DNA of 64,000 bases from Orientallactaga sibirica (GCA_036365145.1 JAEOAD010000004.1:54496001-54560000); one strand, 5' to 3'; positions 23,891-34,896 are shown, counted from the stretch's first letter. Translations and numbers: made by a program. Notes: generated by a model from the sequence alone, not told the origin.

Positions 23891-24373
23891 TGGTAGTTTG
23901 AGGGTATGCCCTCTGTTGTGCACCTGGCTTATGTGGGTCCTGAGGATTTGAACCTGGGTCCTTTGGCTTTGCAGGCAAATGCCTTACCACTAAGCCATCT
24001 CACCAGTCCTCAGGTGTTTTAATAAAGCTTGTAATTTGGGTCTCCAGCCACCTGGCAGAAGGAAGTGTCACTGGGGGGTGGATCCTAGGGTCCAGCCCTA
24101 AGATGTGTTTGGGGGCAAATCTGATTTCCAACCCAAATGCAGAGCAGTCTGAGTTCTGACAGCATCCTGGCTCCTTGCTGCAGGTTTATGGTTACTGCTT
24201 TTGGTATTTGCTGTCTGCTGGTGGTTTCTTCTACTTGCATGTATGGAAGCAATTTCTTCAACCACTGATGGACCTTTCCCCTGAATCTGTAATGTAAGCT
24301 TGAAATAAATCTCTACACCCCTAAATTGTGCTTGATTTGGATGTTCACCCCAGCAACATGAAACTGTCTAAAA
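23891..24373 (+). mobile_element. MaLR-type LTR inserted in the older MaLR
   Basis: Starts tggtagtttgagggtatg and ends gcaacatgaaactgtctaa. It contains gtcactggggggtggatcc, gatggacctttcccctgaat and the polyadenylation signal aataaa near 24304. It lies inside the internal region of the 22868-25800 element on the opposite strand. The flanks tagtt and aagtt match at 4 of 5 bases, a plausible worn TSD. It holds a SINE at 23918-24010. Confidence 0.82.
23918..24010 (-). mobile_element. tRNA-derived SINE head fragment
   Basis: Read in reverse: actggtgagatggcttagtg, then gcctgcaaagccaaaggac and the B-box part, stopping near gtgcac. Only the tRNA-like head and the first part of the body are present, so it is 3'-truncated. 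It sits inside the LTR at 23891-24373, making it the third layer of nesting. Confidence 0.85.
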
Positions 24374-24902
24374 GTTAGGTTTTGCCTTCATGGCTTCTTT
24401 CTCATGGGCCCAATGCAGAATAGCTGGCTCATCCTCAATGATAATAATCTCTTTACCAATTGAACCCAAAGGGGCTGGGACTAGGACTTCAAATCTACTT
24501 ACATTTCTTCTATGTCAAACTTTACATCTTTCATTTGCTACTGCTCTATGATTTTCCTCTGCCAAACCCACCAGTGCATTAATTTTAATCCAATTTTGTT
24601 TAAGTTCTCAGGATAAAGTAAGAGTATAGCCAAATATCACATGAATTGCCCCAACCCAGTTCCTGGGGGAGGGGGCAGTCACTCTCATACCTCATAAGTC
24701 ATGCCTTCACAGTACACATTTCTCCCTGTCCTTAGATCTTTCAGACTTTCACCAGAATGCCTCATCAAGCTCTGCTCACAGCATTCCAATGCTCCTCTTG
24801 TCCAAAGTTCTAAATCTTTCCATATTCCTCCCTCAAACCAATTCCAAAAGAATAAAAAACACAAATGAGGTTCATCAAAGCAATGGTCCCACTACAATAC
24901 CA

Positions 24903-24934
24903 ATTTTCTTTTCTTTTCTTTTCTTTTCTTTTCT

Positions 24935-24968
<34 letters not shown>
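24903..24968. repeat. (TTTTC)n run
   Basis: Pentamer repeat that forms the A-rich tail (GAAAA on the minus strand) of the chimeric SINE beside it. Confidence 0.93.
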
Positions 24969-25210
24969 AAAGCCAGATGTGGCGGCACATGCCTTTATTT
25001 ATTTATTTATTTATTTTTATTTCTAAGCAGAGAGAGAGAGAAGAGAGGCAGACACAGAGAGAATGGGCACACCAGGGCCTTAGCCACTGCAAACGAACTC
25101 CAGATGCATGTGCCCCTTGTGCATCTGCCTTACGTGGGTCCTGGAGAATTGAACCGGGATCCTGTGGCTAGGCAGGCAAATGCCTTAACCGCTAAGCCAT
25201 TTCTCCAGCC
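24912..25210 (-). mobile_element. Chimeric SINE: tRNA-SINE joined to an inverted B1 head
   Basis: A TSD (ctacaataccaattttctt at 24892-24910 and 25211-25229) encloses three parts. In minus-strand order they are the tRNA-SINE body (25210 to about 24997) ending in an AAATAAAT tail, a 26-bp piece that is a B1 head on the plus strand (agccagatgtggcggcacat, 24971-24996), and a (GAAAA)n tail. One TSD pair around all parts suggests a single insertion. The 147-codon frame across it is not a gene. Confidence 0.85.
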
Positions 25211-25308
25211 CTACAATACCAATTTTCTTTAGCAATTACCATATCTCATTGCTGAGTCAAAACACTGATCCTAAGAGCATATGGGTAGAATGGTATTATT
25301 TGACCTTC

Positions 25309-25519
25309 AATTTTTTTTTTGGAGAGATAGAGAGAGAGACAGAGAATGGGCATGCCAGCAGCCTCTCAGCCACTGTGAACGAACTCCAGATGCTTTCACC
25401 CCCTTGCGGGCAAGTGTGACATTGCACCCTTGTGTCACTGTGCATCTGGATAAACATGGGACCAGCATTTTTAGGCTTTGTAGGCAGGTGCCTTAACTGC
25501 TAAGCCATATCTCCAGCCC
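25309..25519 (-). mobile_element. tRNA-derived SINE, long subfamily
   Basis: Reverse orientation with gagagagacagagaatgggc, the longer central part (cttgcgggcaagtgtgacat and following) and the head ending in catatctccagccc. The short repeat tgaccttc at 25301-25308 and 25520-25527 is the likely TSD. It lies in the 5' LTR of the MaLR element. Confidence 0.9.
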
Positions 25520-25800
25520 TGACCTTCTGTTTTGAAGTTATGTTGTATCATGTTAAGAAAGCATGGTGGAGCAGGCATCTGGGGCAACATGTCTTGTCAT
25601 AGCAAGCTGAAGAGGCTAGCTCTGAACACACAGTGGGCTACACCAATAAACCTCAAGGCCTCAACCAAGTGACCCACCTCCTCCTGCAAGACTCCACTTC
25701 CCAAAAGCCCCACAAGCTAGAGACTAAGTAGGAGGCTGAATCAAAAATACTTGATGCTATGATGGAAATTTTATATTTCAAATCACCATAAAGTTATTTT

Positions 25801-26911
25801 ATGTAATGGTGTTTTGCTTTATATTATGCTCTTTCTTTGGAATCTTCTTTATCTAATTTATATGACTTTCAGGAAAGGATAAGGTTATGTTCTCAATTGT
25901 ATAGATGTAACTGAAATTAGGTCATTTGCCTTCACTAAAGTTTCAGAAAAACCCTCTTTTCTTTTCCCTACTCTACACCAGCTTTCAAAACAAGAGATGG
26001 CAAAAGCAGCACCTTTGACACATCATCAGGGTTCTGTGTATAAGGTTCCTTTGCTTTCTTCCTTGGGCTATGATAAAGGAAAATCAAAAGGATTTTACCT
26101 AGTGAATCAGTCCATGTGGCAGATGTCATGAGGGTCAGTAAATGTAAGCTCATTTTAGGAAAAGGGATGTCCTGTTTAAGGGTGAATTGGGAGAAGCTGG
26201 AAATCTTGTTATGTGATCAGAGCATGTAGAAGCTATACCTGGCCACCAAGGAGTATTTTATAGTGTGACCCATTTGAATGTTTGGAAGTTGAGCTTTTAG
26301 CAGAATAGTCGAGAACACACTGATTTGAAACAAAAGCAACATAATAAGAGAGAAATAGAATGATTTACAAGTGGAAAAAGGAAGAGAGACAGAGACTGAG
26401 AGAGAGCCATTTCTCATTGATCTGTGTGAAGAGGAATGAGCCAAGTTTGGGTAATAACTGTGAAGTTGATCAGGTATTATAGCTCCAGGAGGGCAAGAAG
26501 CCCAAATGGGTGGGTTTGGAAATCTATCATGGTCAAGAAGAATAAATACAGATGTCTCTACATCTCATTAGATCTCCCGATAAAAAGAAACTGAGGCGAG
26601 ACATAGAATAAATCTTCAACTGATTTTGGGACAAGAATAGAGGTCTCCAACCTCTGTCCAACATACATAGGGCTATATGACCTGGTCCTAAGGTATCCCA
26701 AGGCCCAATGAATTTGCCAGTGGGTGTGGGATAGGGAAAGGGGCCAAAACCATAACAAATGTAGAAGAAGGAAAAAGAGAAGAACAGGGTAAGAAGGCAG
26801 TGTGTCTCTATGGTACCTCTATACCTGGTCAAGGAACAATCTGTTTTATATATGGGGATTGAATTAGAGACACTGGGACAAATGTGGTTTTTTGAGTTTA
26901 AAACTTTAACA
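25801..26911. other. Unassigned sequence
   Basis: No gene or known repeat recognised. Open frames up to 99 codons on the minus strand carry no domain that I can name. Confidence 0.5.
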
Positions 26912-27072
26912 GGTAAGAGAGAGAAGGGGAAGAGGGAGAAAGAGATAAAGAAGGAAAGGGGTCAGAGAGGAGAGAAGAGAAAGTATGAGAGGTTAGGAGG
27001 AAGAGGGAGAAAGAGAGGGGAGAGACGAGAGAAAAGAGGGAACATTAGGCAGAAATCAAGAGGGTGAAAGAA
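26912..27072. repeat. Polypurine tract (GGGAGA/GAAGG-rich)
   Basis: About 160 bp are almost all A and G on the plus strand. The Lys/Arg/Glu-rich open frame through it is a by-product. Confidence 0.9.
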
Positions 27073-27892
27073 AGAAGAATAAAGCATAAATGGGGGTGTG
27101 TATGAACCTTGACCTAGAAAGTCAAAAGAAAGTGATAAAATCTAGAGAAAGGGTTTTAATGGAAGAGGAGAGAGACTGCCCTGAAAGGGAGGGACCTTGG
27201 GTAATATGTTGAGGAAGGGTAGGATCTTAGGAGAAATAGAAATAGGTATTCCCTTTTCTTAAACCACAAGTATCTTCAATTGTCATAAGTGGAGGTAGTT
27301 CATAAATCCTAAGCATAGTCTAAGAATGGACAGATGATGGGAGGGAGAAAAATAGATTCTCACATTAATCATTTGAGGGATCACAGAAAATTCTGGAAGG
27401 ACTTATGAAAAGTTACCCTAGTTGAATTTTCAGTTCTTTGTAGTTATAACAGATCCAATTAAAAAGTTAGCACTCCTTTCATTTTTTTCCCACCGATCTC
27501 TTCAAGTATCTCTTACAATATACATTTGATCATCATTGTAGCCATTAACACTAAATCTACACATTTTTACTATTTAAAAACCCTCTTATAAAAACAAGTG
27601 AAATCAACAACAAAATCATAAAACATTAGAAATATTTTATGATTACAGTAATCCTTTGGGGATCATTGATGAGAAAAAATAGTATAAGGTAAGAGAAAAT
27701 GTTAATCTTGGTAACAGAAAGTAGTTAATTTCATTAACTGTCCCATGTTTTCTTCCTTTATGAAAAATATCTTTCTGACTTATTTCTTGGCATATTTATA
27801 TTGAAGGAAATCTCATCTCCTTCCACTTCACTTTCCCTTAAGCCCCTACCTTACAGATGAGAAAATGAAAACTAAATAATTATATTATCTGC
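27073..27892. other. Unassigned sequence
   Basis: No gene or repeat recognised. Confidence 0.5.
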
Positions 27893-28855
27893 AATTTTTA
27901 AAATTTATTTTTATTAGATGTGGACATATTTAGTATGTAAACAATACATGTTGGTACCGTTTTTCCCTCCTCCCTGCCCTTTTTATGAAGAGGCCTTCAT
28001 TGTTGGGGATGCAGGTCAACCCCATGGGGATTGTGGGTCATGCATTATGGGGGCAGCAGTCAGTTATGGGGGAGAGGCAATGTCTCTGCATAATTCCCAA
28101 CTTGTGGCTCTAACAATCTTTCCACTCCCCTCTTCTGCAAAATTCCCTGAGTCATGTTGGGTGCATTTTAAGTCGACTTCACTGATAGGCTCTTCGGAGC
28201 CTTTAGAATTCTGCTTTGGTAGGTGTTGAGTGTCCTCCGTGTCTATCTCCTTCACCCTTGTGCTGAAATCAGGTTCCCCAAGAAAGCAACACTCTTGCTC
28301 ATTTCCCCAGTTCCTCTGTGGTTTCAGGTGGGGGTGGGGTGGAATGTGGTGGGTCGTTTATCTCCTCAGATCCTGCTCCCATCTGAAAAAGAAAAGCAGA
28401 TTCTCCAATGGAGAGTGAAGTCAGCACCAGTTAAGCATTGTTAATTTAGAGAGATTTTAAAGGATGTTGACCCTCTTATATGCCAAGATTAGTGGGAGCT
28501 TGACATTGGAGAGCAAAATCGTTATCTGAATATGATTCTGACTTGTTTCCTAGTTCCAGATATGGTTTCCTTTCCACTGAGTATATCTGTTAGCCAATCC
28601 AAAAGCAGTTGGTTACCCACCATGGCTGTGTGCCATTATTGCACTTGTGTGAGCATATTGTCAGATTGTATGCTTCTGAATAGCTTAGACTTTGAGTTGC
28701 TCTAACAGATATTGGCCATGTTCCCCTGGTAGTTCATGTAGTGCTTTCCAGCACTAGATGGGCTGTCTGAGTACTGGCTCTCTTCTGGATTCCAGCCATG
28801 TCTGTCCAAGCTCTGTGCCAACAGCATATGGTGACCTGCAAATTTTTGAAGATGT
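27893..28855 (-). mobile_element. Rodent L1 3' UTR
   Basis: Begins with the A-rich tail in reverse (tttttaaaatttatttttat). It then has the C-rich cctccctgcccttttt block, gcattatgggggcagcag, ttctgcaaaattccctgag and a far part (tgtgccattattgcacttg) shared with the 44.4 kb copy. Collinear with 5668-6116 but reaches farther 5'. Confidence 0.7.
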
Positions 28856-28934
28856 TTAGGGAACTGAATTTTTATTGACTTTTACATCAAGAAGCCCTAA
28901 TCCTTACATTTAGATAGTATTAAAGAAAAAAGAA

Positions 28935-29205
28935 ATACATCAGTGAAGTAGACTTAAAACTCATCCACCATGGCTCAGGGAATTTTGCAGAAGAGGGGGG
29001 ATTGTAAGAGTGACAGATTAAGACATCATGCCCAGAAGCATTCCCTCTCCCCCAAAATAACTGACTACTGCTCCCACAATGCATAAACCACAACCCCATG
29101 GGGAATACCTGCAGCTATCCTCAGGAGCATCCCCAACAGAATGGGGGCAGGAACAAAGGAAAAGAGGGTACCAACACATGATGTATCCACACAAAACATC
29201 TTGTA

Positions 29206-29240
<35 letters not shown>

Positions 29241-29260
29241 AATAATAAACATTTTAAAAG
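28935..29260 (+). mobile_element. Rodent L1 3' end, inverted relative to its neighbour
   Basis: Reads forward as atcagtgaagtagacttaaa, ggctcagggaattttgcaga, aactgactactgctcccac and ccccatggggaatacctgc. These are the reverse complement of blocks at 27.95-28.19 kb. It ends gaatttaaa-free in an (AAT)n tail at 29204-29248 in place of a pure poly(A). Confidence 0.7.
29204..29248. repeat. (AAT)n microsatellite
   Basis: About 14 units with two aatg interruptions. It serves as the tail of the plus-strand L1 fragment. The Asn-rich or Ile-rich frames are artefacts. Confidence 0.95.
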
Positions 29261-30451
29261 CCTTAAAAACGAGAAAGAAATAGAAAACCAAAGTTATTGA
29301 AGTCACCTGGAAAATTGTATGAGACAATTTAAATTATCACACAATTTGAAAATCGCCAGGTACTTGATGAACTGCCGTAATCTCTGTGCAGAGAATAGGT
29401 AATACTAGAAAAATACACTTTTGCCAAATTCATACCACTTTCAAAACTGAAAAGGGCTCAATTTTAATTCAAACCCAAATTCTATGGCTATAAATGCAGT
29501 TCATGCATGGCATAACCCCACCCCCTCAATTGAGACAGCTATCTGAAACATAATTCATAATTTTTTGAGCATTCCAAAAATAAATGTTGGGTTTAAATTC
29601 ATTTTCCAGTTCTATGGCTGAAAATTCAATTGTAAACCATCTCTGTAATCTAGTTTTGAGCATTTCTTAAGTGAAGTAGTGTTTTGGTTTAAAGGCACAT
29701 TTAATTCTTTCACGTATATACTTCTCATGTTTTAACTCACATAAATATTATTTTCCAAGTTCCAAGGTAAAAATATGGTACTTGTAGGTAATTCACAAAT
29801 AAAAGTGCCACTTAAGTATAGTCCCTAAAAGAAGTTCCATGTAGAAATATTGGGCACATTGTACTGCATGGTAGCGAAAAATATATTTATTCCCTTGGAA
29901 AGCTAATCTCTGGGGTCAGGTGAAGTTTCTCATAATTAGCATAACATGACAAATACAACATGTAAGAAATATGGCCATAGGCAATAGCTGGTTGTCCAGG
30001 ACAGCTTTTGGGATCAAATATCCAACAGAGGTCAAGAGAGTGACTCAACAATGAACCAAGCACTGTTTCTGCAAGGTCCCAGATATGGCCACCTGCCAAG
30101 TGACTTGGGGATGGGTTACCCAGAGACATAGTGGGTAGGAACCTTACTTTTATTTATAATTATTGAAAAATAAATGTGTCAAATGCTTTCAGTACCCAAC
30201 AATTCTGACTAGCAACTGATATGATACTCGAAAGAAAAATATATTATTTACCTCTCTCATTCTCCTGAACATGTAACATTCTACATAAAATATATGTGAT
30301 CATGTGAATAACAATGAATGGATTACTTTTGTAAACACTACCCTGTAACACTGCACACAGCAAAAGATAATGGTTTAAGTTTCCAAAGCTTGCCTTTGAG
30401 TCATGGGCCTTCTGGTTGTGCTTACGACAGTATCCCAGCCACCACCAAGCC

Positions 30452-30453
<2 letters not shown>
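29261..30453. other. Unassigned AT-rich sequence
   Basis: No gene or identifiable repeat. Confidence 0.5.

Positions 30454-30519
<66 letters not shown>
30454..30519. repeat. Compound (TC)n(AC)n microsatellite
   Basis: About 36 bp of TC units switch directly to about 30 bp of AC units. Confidence 0.97.
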
Positions 30520-30521
<2 letters not shown>

Positions 30522-30581
30522 AATGGGATGAGTCCACATGATTGTCATACACATAACCAGTGGGAGGAGCTCACATGATTG

Positions 30582-30625
<44 letters not shown>

Positions 30626-30682
30626 CAGTGAAATGAGTCCACATGATTGTCACATATCCGGTGGGATGAGCCCACATGAACC
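30520..30682. repeat. 36-bp tandem unit array with an embedded (CA)n run
   Basis: Four copies of a unit with core gtgggatgagtccacatgat start at about 30520, 30557, 30625 and 30658. Most end gattgtcacaca. The CA end of the second unit has grown into a pure (CA)n run to 30622. Confidence 0.88.
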
Positions 30683-30833
30683 TTTATGCTCCAGCATTCC
30701 ATACTTCCATTCTAAACTCCAACTCAAAGTATTAAAGGATGGTTTTCTTACAGACACAGATCCTAGGGCATTCATCACATTGAATGCTTGCATGAAAACA
30801 AAGTTCTTCTCTTGGTTGCAAAACATCATTGTA

Positions 30834-30987
30834 GCTGGGCGTGGTGGGCGTGGTGGCACACGCTTTAATCCTAGCACTTGGGAGGAAGAAGTAGCAGTAT
30901 CACCTTTAGTTTAAGGCCTCCCTGAGACTACATGGTGAGTTCCAGGTCAGCCTGAGCTACCTCAAAAAACAGAAAACAAAACAAAAT
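30834..30987 (+). mobile_element. B1 SINE with 14-bp TSD
   Basis: The TSD aaaacatcattgta is at 30820-30833 and 30988-31001. The head has a tandem 10-bp duplication (gggcgtggtg twice). The body has small deletions near the 3' end (the agagtgagaccc block is missing) before the A-rich tail. Confidence 0.93.
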
Positions 30988-31059
30988 AAAACATCATTGT
31001 AAACTATTAAGTGGCTTGCATTTGAAGTATATTTGCATAACTCTATTAAGAAATGTTCA

Positions 31060-31405
31060 CATCCTGCAGACATGATTTAGGGGTTAAAGTGTTTGCCAAA
31101 AAAGTATGAGGACCTGAGTTTGAATCTCTAGTATCCACATAAAGCTGGGTGTGGCAGCATGCACTTATAATCTCAGTGTTAGGAAAGCAGAAATAGGTAA
31201 GTCCTCAAGGCTTGCCACACTAGCAGGCAGTGAGCTCTAGCATAACTGAGAGACACTATCTCAACCAAAGAAAAAGGTGAAAAGTGACTGAGGAAGACAC
31301 CTGACATCAACCCCTGGCCTCCAGGTACAGCTATGCAAAAATGTGTGTTTACACACACATAAGCATGCAGGCATGCACAGAGAGAGAAAGAGAGAGAGGA
31401 AGGGA
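31060..31405 (+). mobile_element. B4-type composite SINE
   Basis: tRNA-like head (gatttaggggttaaagtgtt, gaggacctgagtttgaatct), then a B1-like body (agctgggtgtggcagcatgc), cctggcctccaggtacagc and a CA/GA-rich end. More diverged than the B1 copies. Confidence 0.72.
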
Positions 31406-32239
31406 GAGTACCAGAAAGAAATGATTACAATCAATGAAAGCAAGTGTTTAACAGCTATGTAATTGAGTTTTTGTTCCTCTATTTTTTTACAATGATGAAA
31501 TTAAGATATAAAAAGATGATGCAAAAGCTAATGAGAAATTATTAAAGTCCTCAAATAATGAGTTGAGAAAAGCTCCTCAGATATCATTTTGAAGAATGAA
31601 TAATTAAAAGTCAAAATATACAACAAAAAACTCTATGAGTCACATTTGCATTTGTTAAGCATTTGTGTTTCTTAGTCTTATTTGAATATGCCTTGTAGTA
31701 CCCATTGAAATACATGATTATCCATCTCTTTGAGATGAAAAGTTATACTGACTTAAGACTGTTGCTTTGCTTAATGAATAGTCAGTGAGCTATGTGACTT
31801 AGGATCATTAAATCCCAATACCTATCACAATTTTCAACTCCTTTAAAATTATGAATTTACAAATAAGAGATTTGACCATAATCTCAATAAATAAAAAATA
31901 AGATTAGCAGTCTGGTTCTTGTATAATTTTTGTAGCACATCCATAATTTGTGCAGTACCTATTCCCACAGATATTTTTTCTCCTTGTAAACATATGCAGT
32001 GGTGTATTTGAGCATGAATTAAATTGTGATGCAAATACCTCTCTAAATTTTATTTTTAGAAAATTGTAGATTAGAAACTCCTTACTAATTAAATATAAAA
32101 CAGTGATTGTATAAAACAGTTAAATATACCTTATTAATCAAAACACACGCTGGATAATTCCTACAAAGCAATACAAAAAGAATTGCACTAATGTTAATTT
32201 AAATGTGTGTAACATAAAAACAATTAAATATGACAGTAA
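31406..32239. other. Unassigned AT-rich sequence
   Basis: No gene or identifiable repeat. Confidence 0.5.
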
Positions 32240-32251
32240 TAGTTACACCAA

Positions 32252-32411
32252 AGCTGGGTGTGGTGGCACAAGTCTTTAATGCCAGCACTTGGGAGGTAGA
32301 GGTAGGAGGATTGCCATGAGTTCAAGGCCACCCTGAGACTACATAGTGAATTCCAGATAAGCCTGAACTAGAGTGAGACCCTACCTCAGAAAACCAAAAA
32401 AAAAAAAAAAG
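32252..32411 (+). mobile_element. B1 SINE with short TSD
   Basis: Head agctgggtgtggtggcaca, full body and A tail. The flanks agttacacc (32241-32249) and agctacacc (about 32410-32418) differ at one base, a worn TSD. Confidence 0.93.
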
Positions 32412-32418
32412 CTACACC

Positions 32419-33322
32419 TATCTATTGGATCAAAGAAAGTAATACTCAGAAATGTTAAAATAATTAATGTAATTAATGAATAAAATGTTTATAGATTCCC
32501 AATAAATTTTAATGTCTATTTTGCTATTTTCTGAAGTATTTCCAATTATGTTTAAGCTCTATGGCTAATTTGCACTCTTTTCTTATAGCTACCTATTATG
32601 TGTGCCTCTATTATATCAAAAATGTTAATATTATACTTATTTTATCAATAGATGTTCAATAGTTTTTCATTTTAGGCATTGAATGGCTAAACACTGTTGC
32701 AATGGAGAATAAGCTGTCATTCTTATCCTTTAAGGTCTCATACCCAGTTGTGATTTGATTTCATAATTCCTCAGTCTTTTATGATAACTTCCCTTATGAG
32801 CTTTCAAAAAATGATGCTGTTTAAAATATTTTAAGTTACTTACATAAAGTTTTCTCTCTCCCTCTTTCATAACATTTCCTAAAGGAATTTGTTTATGGTC
32901 TAGTCTTAAAATTATTATACTTGATAAATGTTTAAATAGCATTTTTCCAATCCCAAGTTGAAATTTATATGCCATGTGGTTATATCATATCTGCAATATA
33001 TGAGAAAAAAATAAGTAAATAATGAATGTAGCCAAGAATTTAATTTTTAAAACACATAAGTGCTGCTTACACTATTTAAACTCAACTTACATTTGACTTC
33101 TATTTATAATTACTTTCCAAAAAAAAAAAAAAAACTCAAGATAGGATTCTCCTATCTTGCCTAGGTAGACTTCTTTCTTTATTCTTTTCTTATTTATTTT
33201 CTTATTTATCTTGAAGTTTACCCACTCTTATTCCAACTTCATCCTTGGATGCACCACACCTGAAATTGTGACTCTAGTGAAGCCACTCAACAATCAAGTT
33301 TGAAAAATAGAAAATACTCATT
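32419..33322. other. Unassigned AT-rich sequence
   Basis: No gene seen. A short poly(A) run lies at 33119-33134. Confidence 0.5.
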
Positions 33323-33336
33323 AAAATGTTGTTCAA

Positions 33337-33484
33337 ACTGGGCATGATGACACATGCCTTTAATCCCAGCACTCAGGAAGCAGAGGTAGGAGGATCGCCA
33401 TGAGTTTGAGGCCACCTTGAAGTCTTATTGTAAATGCCAGGCCAAGATTGAGACCCTACCTTGAAAACAAACAAAGAAACAAAA
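33337..33484 (+). mobile_element. B1 SINE with 14-bp TSD
   Basis: Head actgggcatgatgacacatg, body with ggatcgccatgagtttgagg, A-rich tail. The TSD aaaatgttgttcaa is at 33323-33336 and 33485-33498. Confidence 0.95.
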
Positions 33485-33907
33485 AAAATGTTGTTCAACT
33501 TAGATTCAGTAAAATATTTCAATATGATTTATTCAACTTCAAGTGAAATTTTTATAAAATGTTTAATTCTTTTATGGTGTTAAATGATTGTTTCATATGT
33601 GAATTTTTAAAGACCACATTATTATTTTTAATCTGAATATTAGTTATGGAGCAATATTATGAATGCCAGGTATTATTCTAGGAAGTAAGTAGAAGTAAAA
33701 AAAAATCACCCTTATAAATCTTGCATTCTAGAAAACAGAGGGCAATAATACAGATAAACAATAAGAGCTAGACATGCTAAATATCCTTTATCTGAAATGA
33801 CTACGACAAAAAGTGTTTCAGATTTCAGATTTTTCATCTACTACATATTCACATATACTAAATCTTAGGAATTTTCCTAGATTATCTTAGAGATGGTACC
33901 TGGGTCT

Positions 33908-33908
<1 letters not shown>

Positions 33909-33945
<37 letters not shown>

Positions 33946-33953
33946 AAAAAAAA
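33909..33953. repeat. (AC)n followed by poly(A)
   Basis: About 16 AC units then about 13 A. The B1-derived piece begins about 40 bp downstream. Confidence 0.95.
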
Positions 33954-33992
33954 TCAGTCATTTTGTTTCCTTGAAAGTGTTCACTCTAAACA

Positions 33993-34083
33993 AGTGGATC
34001 GCTTTAACTTTGAGGCCAGCCTGAGACTATGCAGTAAATTACAGGTCAGCTTGTTCTAGAGTTAGTCTCTACCTTAAAAAAAG
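33993..34083 (+). mobile_element. Partial B1 SINE (3' half)
   Basis: Begins mid-element at caagtggatcgctttaactt and runs through gaggccagcctgagactatg to a short A tail. The head is missing. Confidence 0.75.
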
Positions 34084-34254
34084 TGTTCAGTTCATGATAC
34101 AGTCAGCAGTTATAATCATAGTCCTAGATTCTTCACTAAAAAAATAATAATAATAATAATAAAGTATTAATGTCGCTAGCAGACTATTCTTTGAATTCAT
34201 GAATCCTCCCATCCTCATCCTATGGAACAAATGCTATTCAACTTTAAAATTAGC

Positions 34255-34450
34255 TGGGCTGGAGTGCTGGCTCAGTAGTTAAAGTTACTTGTTGCAAAAC
34301 TTACTGGCTGAGATTCAGTTCCGCAGAACCCACATAAAGCCAGTTGTAAAATATAGCATGCATGTGGAGATTATTCACAGTAGGAAGAGACTCTTGTGTA
34401 TCCATACCTAATCCTGCCCCCCCCAACACACACACAAATAAAAAAAAAAT
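34255..34450 (+). mobile_element. tRNA-derived SINE, diverged
   Basis: Head gggctggagtgctggctcag, a B-box-like block at about 34313, an unusual CA-containing end and an AAATAAAAAAAAA tail. Parts of the usual body (gcagtggctggaggccctgg) are absent. Confidence 0.7.
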
Positions 34451-34688
34451 TCAAAGATTAGTGTCTTCTGCCACACTGACCCTCTTCCATCCATGTGGAA
34501 TTGTGTTTTTCCTTGGGCACTACTGTATTTTGTTTATATACATAATGATTCACAGATCTTGATCTTTCCCTCAAAGTGTCCTTTGCTTGTCAGAATGGAA
34601 GCATCTCAGTGACTTCTCTATTCAAGTTTTCTTTGATGCTTCAAGCAATACATATCCAGTCTTTACTAAGTATAGAATATAGTCATTG

Positions 34689-34896
34689 AGGACTGGAGGG
34701 ATGGCTTAGCAGGTAAGTCGCATGTCTACGAAGCCTAAGGACCCCAGTTCGATTCTCCAGGTCTCACGTAAGCCAGATGCATATGGTGGTTCATGCATCT
34801 GGAGTTCGTTTGCAGTGGCTAGAGGGCCTGGTGCACCCATTCTCTCTCTCTCTGTCTCAAATTAAATAATAAATTTAAAAATATAAGAAAAATAAA
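34689..34896 (+). mobile_element. tRNA-derived SINE, short subfamily, with TSD
   Basis: Head actggagggatggcttagca, B box region cagttcgattctcc, body gcagtggctagagggcctgg, CT run and A-rich tail. The TSD atagtcattg is at 34679-34688 and 34897-34906. Confidence 0.95.

Larger units (their letters stand above)
22868..25800 (-). mobile_element. Nearly complete MaLR-type LTR retrotransposon with nested insertions
   Basis: A minus-strand element bounded by the exact 5-bp duplication aagtt at 22863-22867 and 25801-25805. The 5' LTR is at about 25231-25800 (with a SINE inside) and the 3' LTR at 22868-23152. The internal part is about 23153-24911. Next to the 5' LTR lies a primer-binding-site-like block, plus-strand tcccactacaatacca. 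On the minus strand this reads close to TGGTACCAGGAGTGGG, complementary to the tRNA-Leu 3' end, as known for ERVL/MaLR. The internal part has no gag or pol frame, as usual for MaLR. It was later hit by an LTR (23891-24373), a chimeric SINE (24912-25210) and another SINE (25309-25519). Confidence 0.85.

Noticed and set aside
24789..25232. A 147-codon plus-strand open frame
   Set aside because: It runs through LTR-element sequence, a (TTTTC)n run and an antisense SINE; the Phe- and Arg-rich parts follow the repeats.
30454..30682. A promoter or regulatory role for the TC/AC run
   Set aside because: Simple repeats can affect transcription, but no start site, TATA context or adjoining gene supports this.
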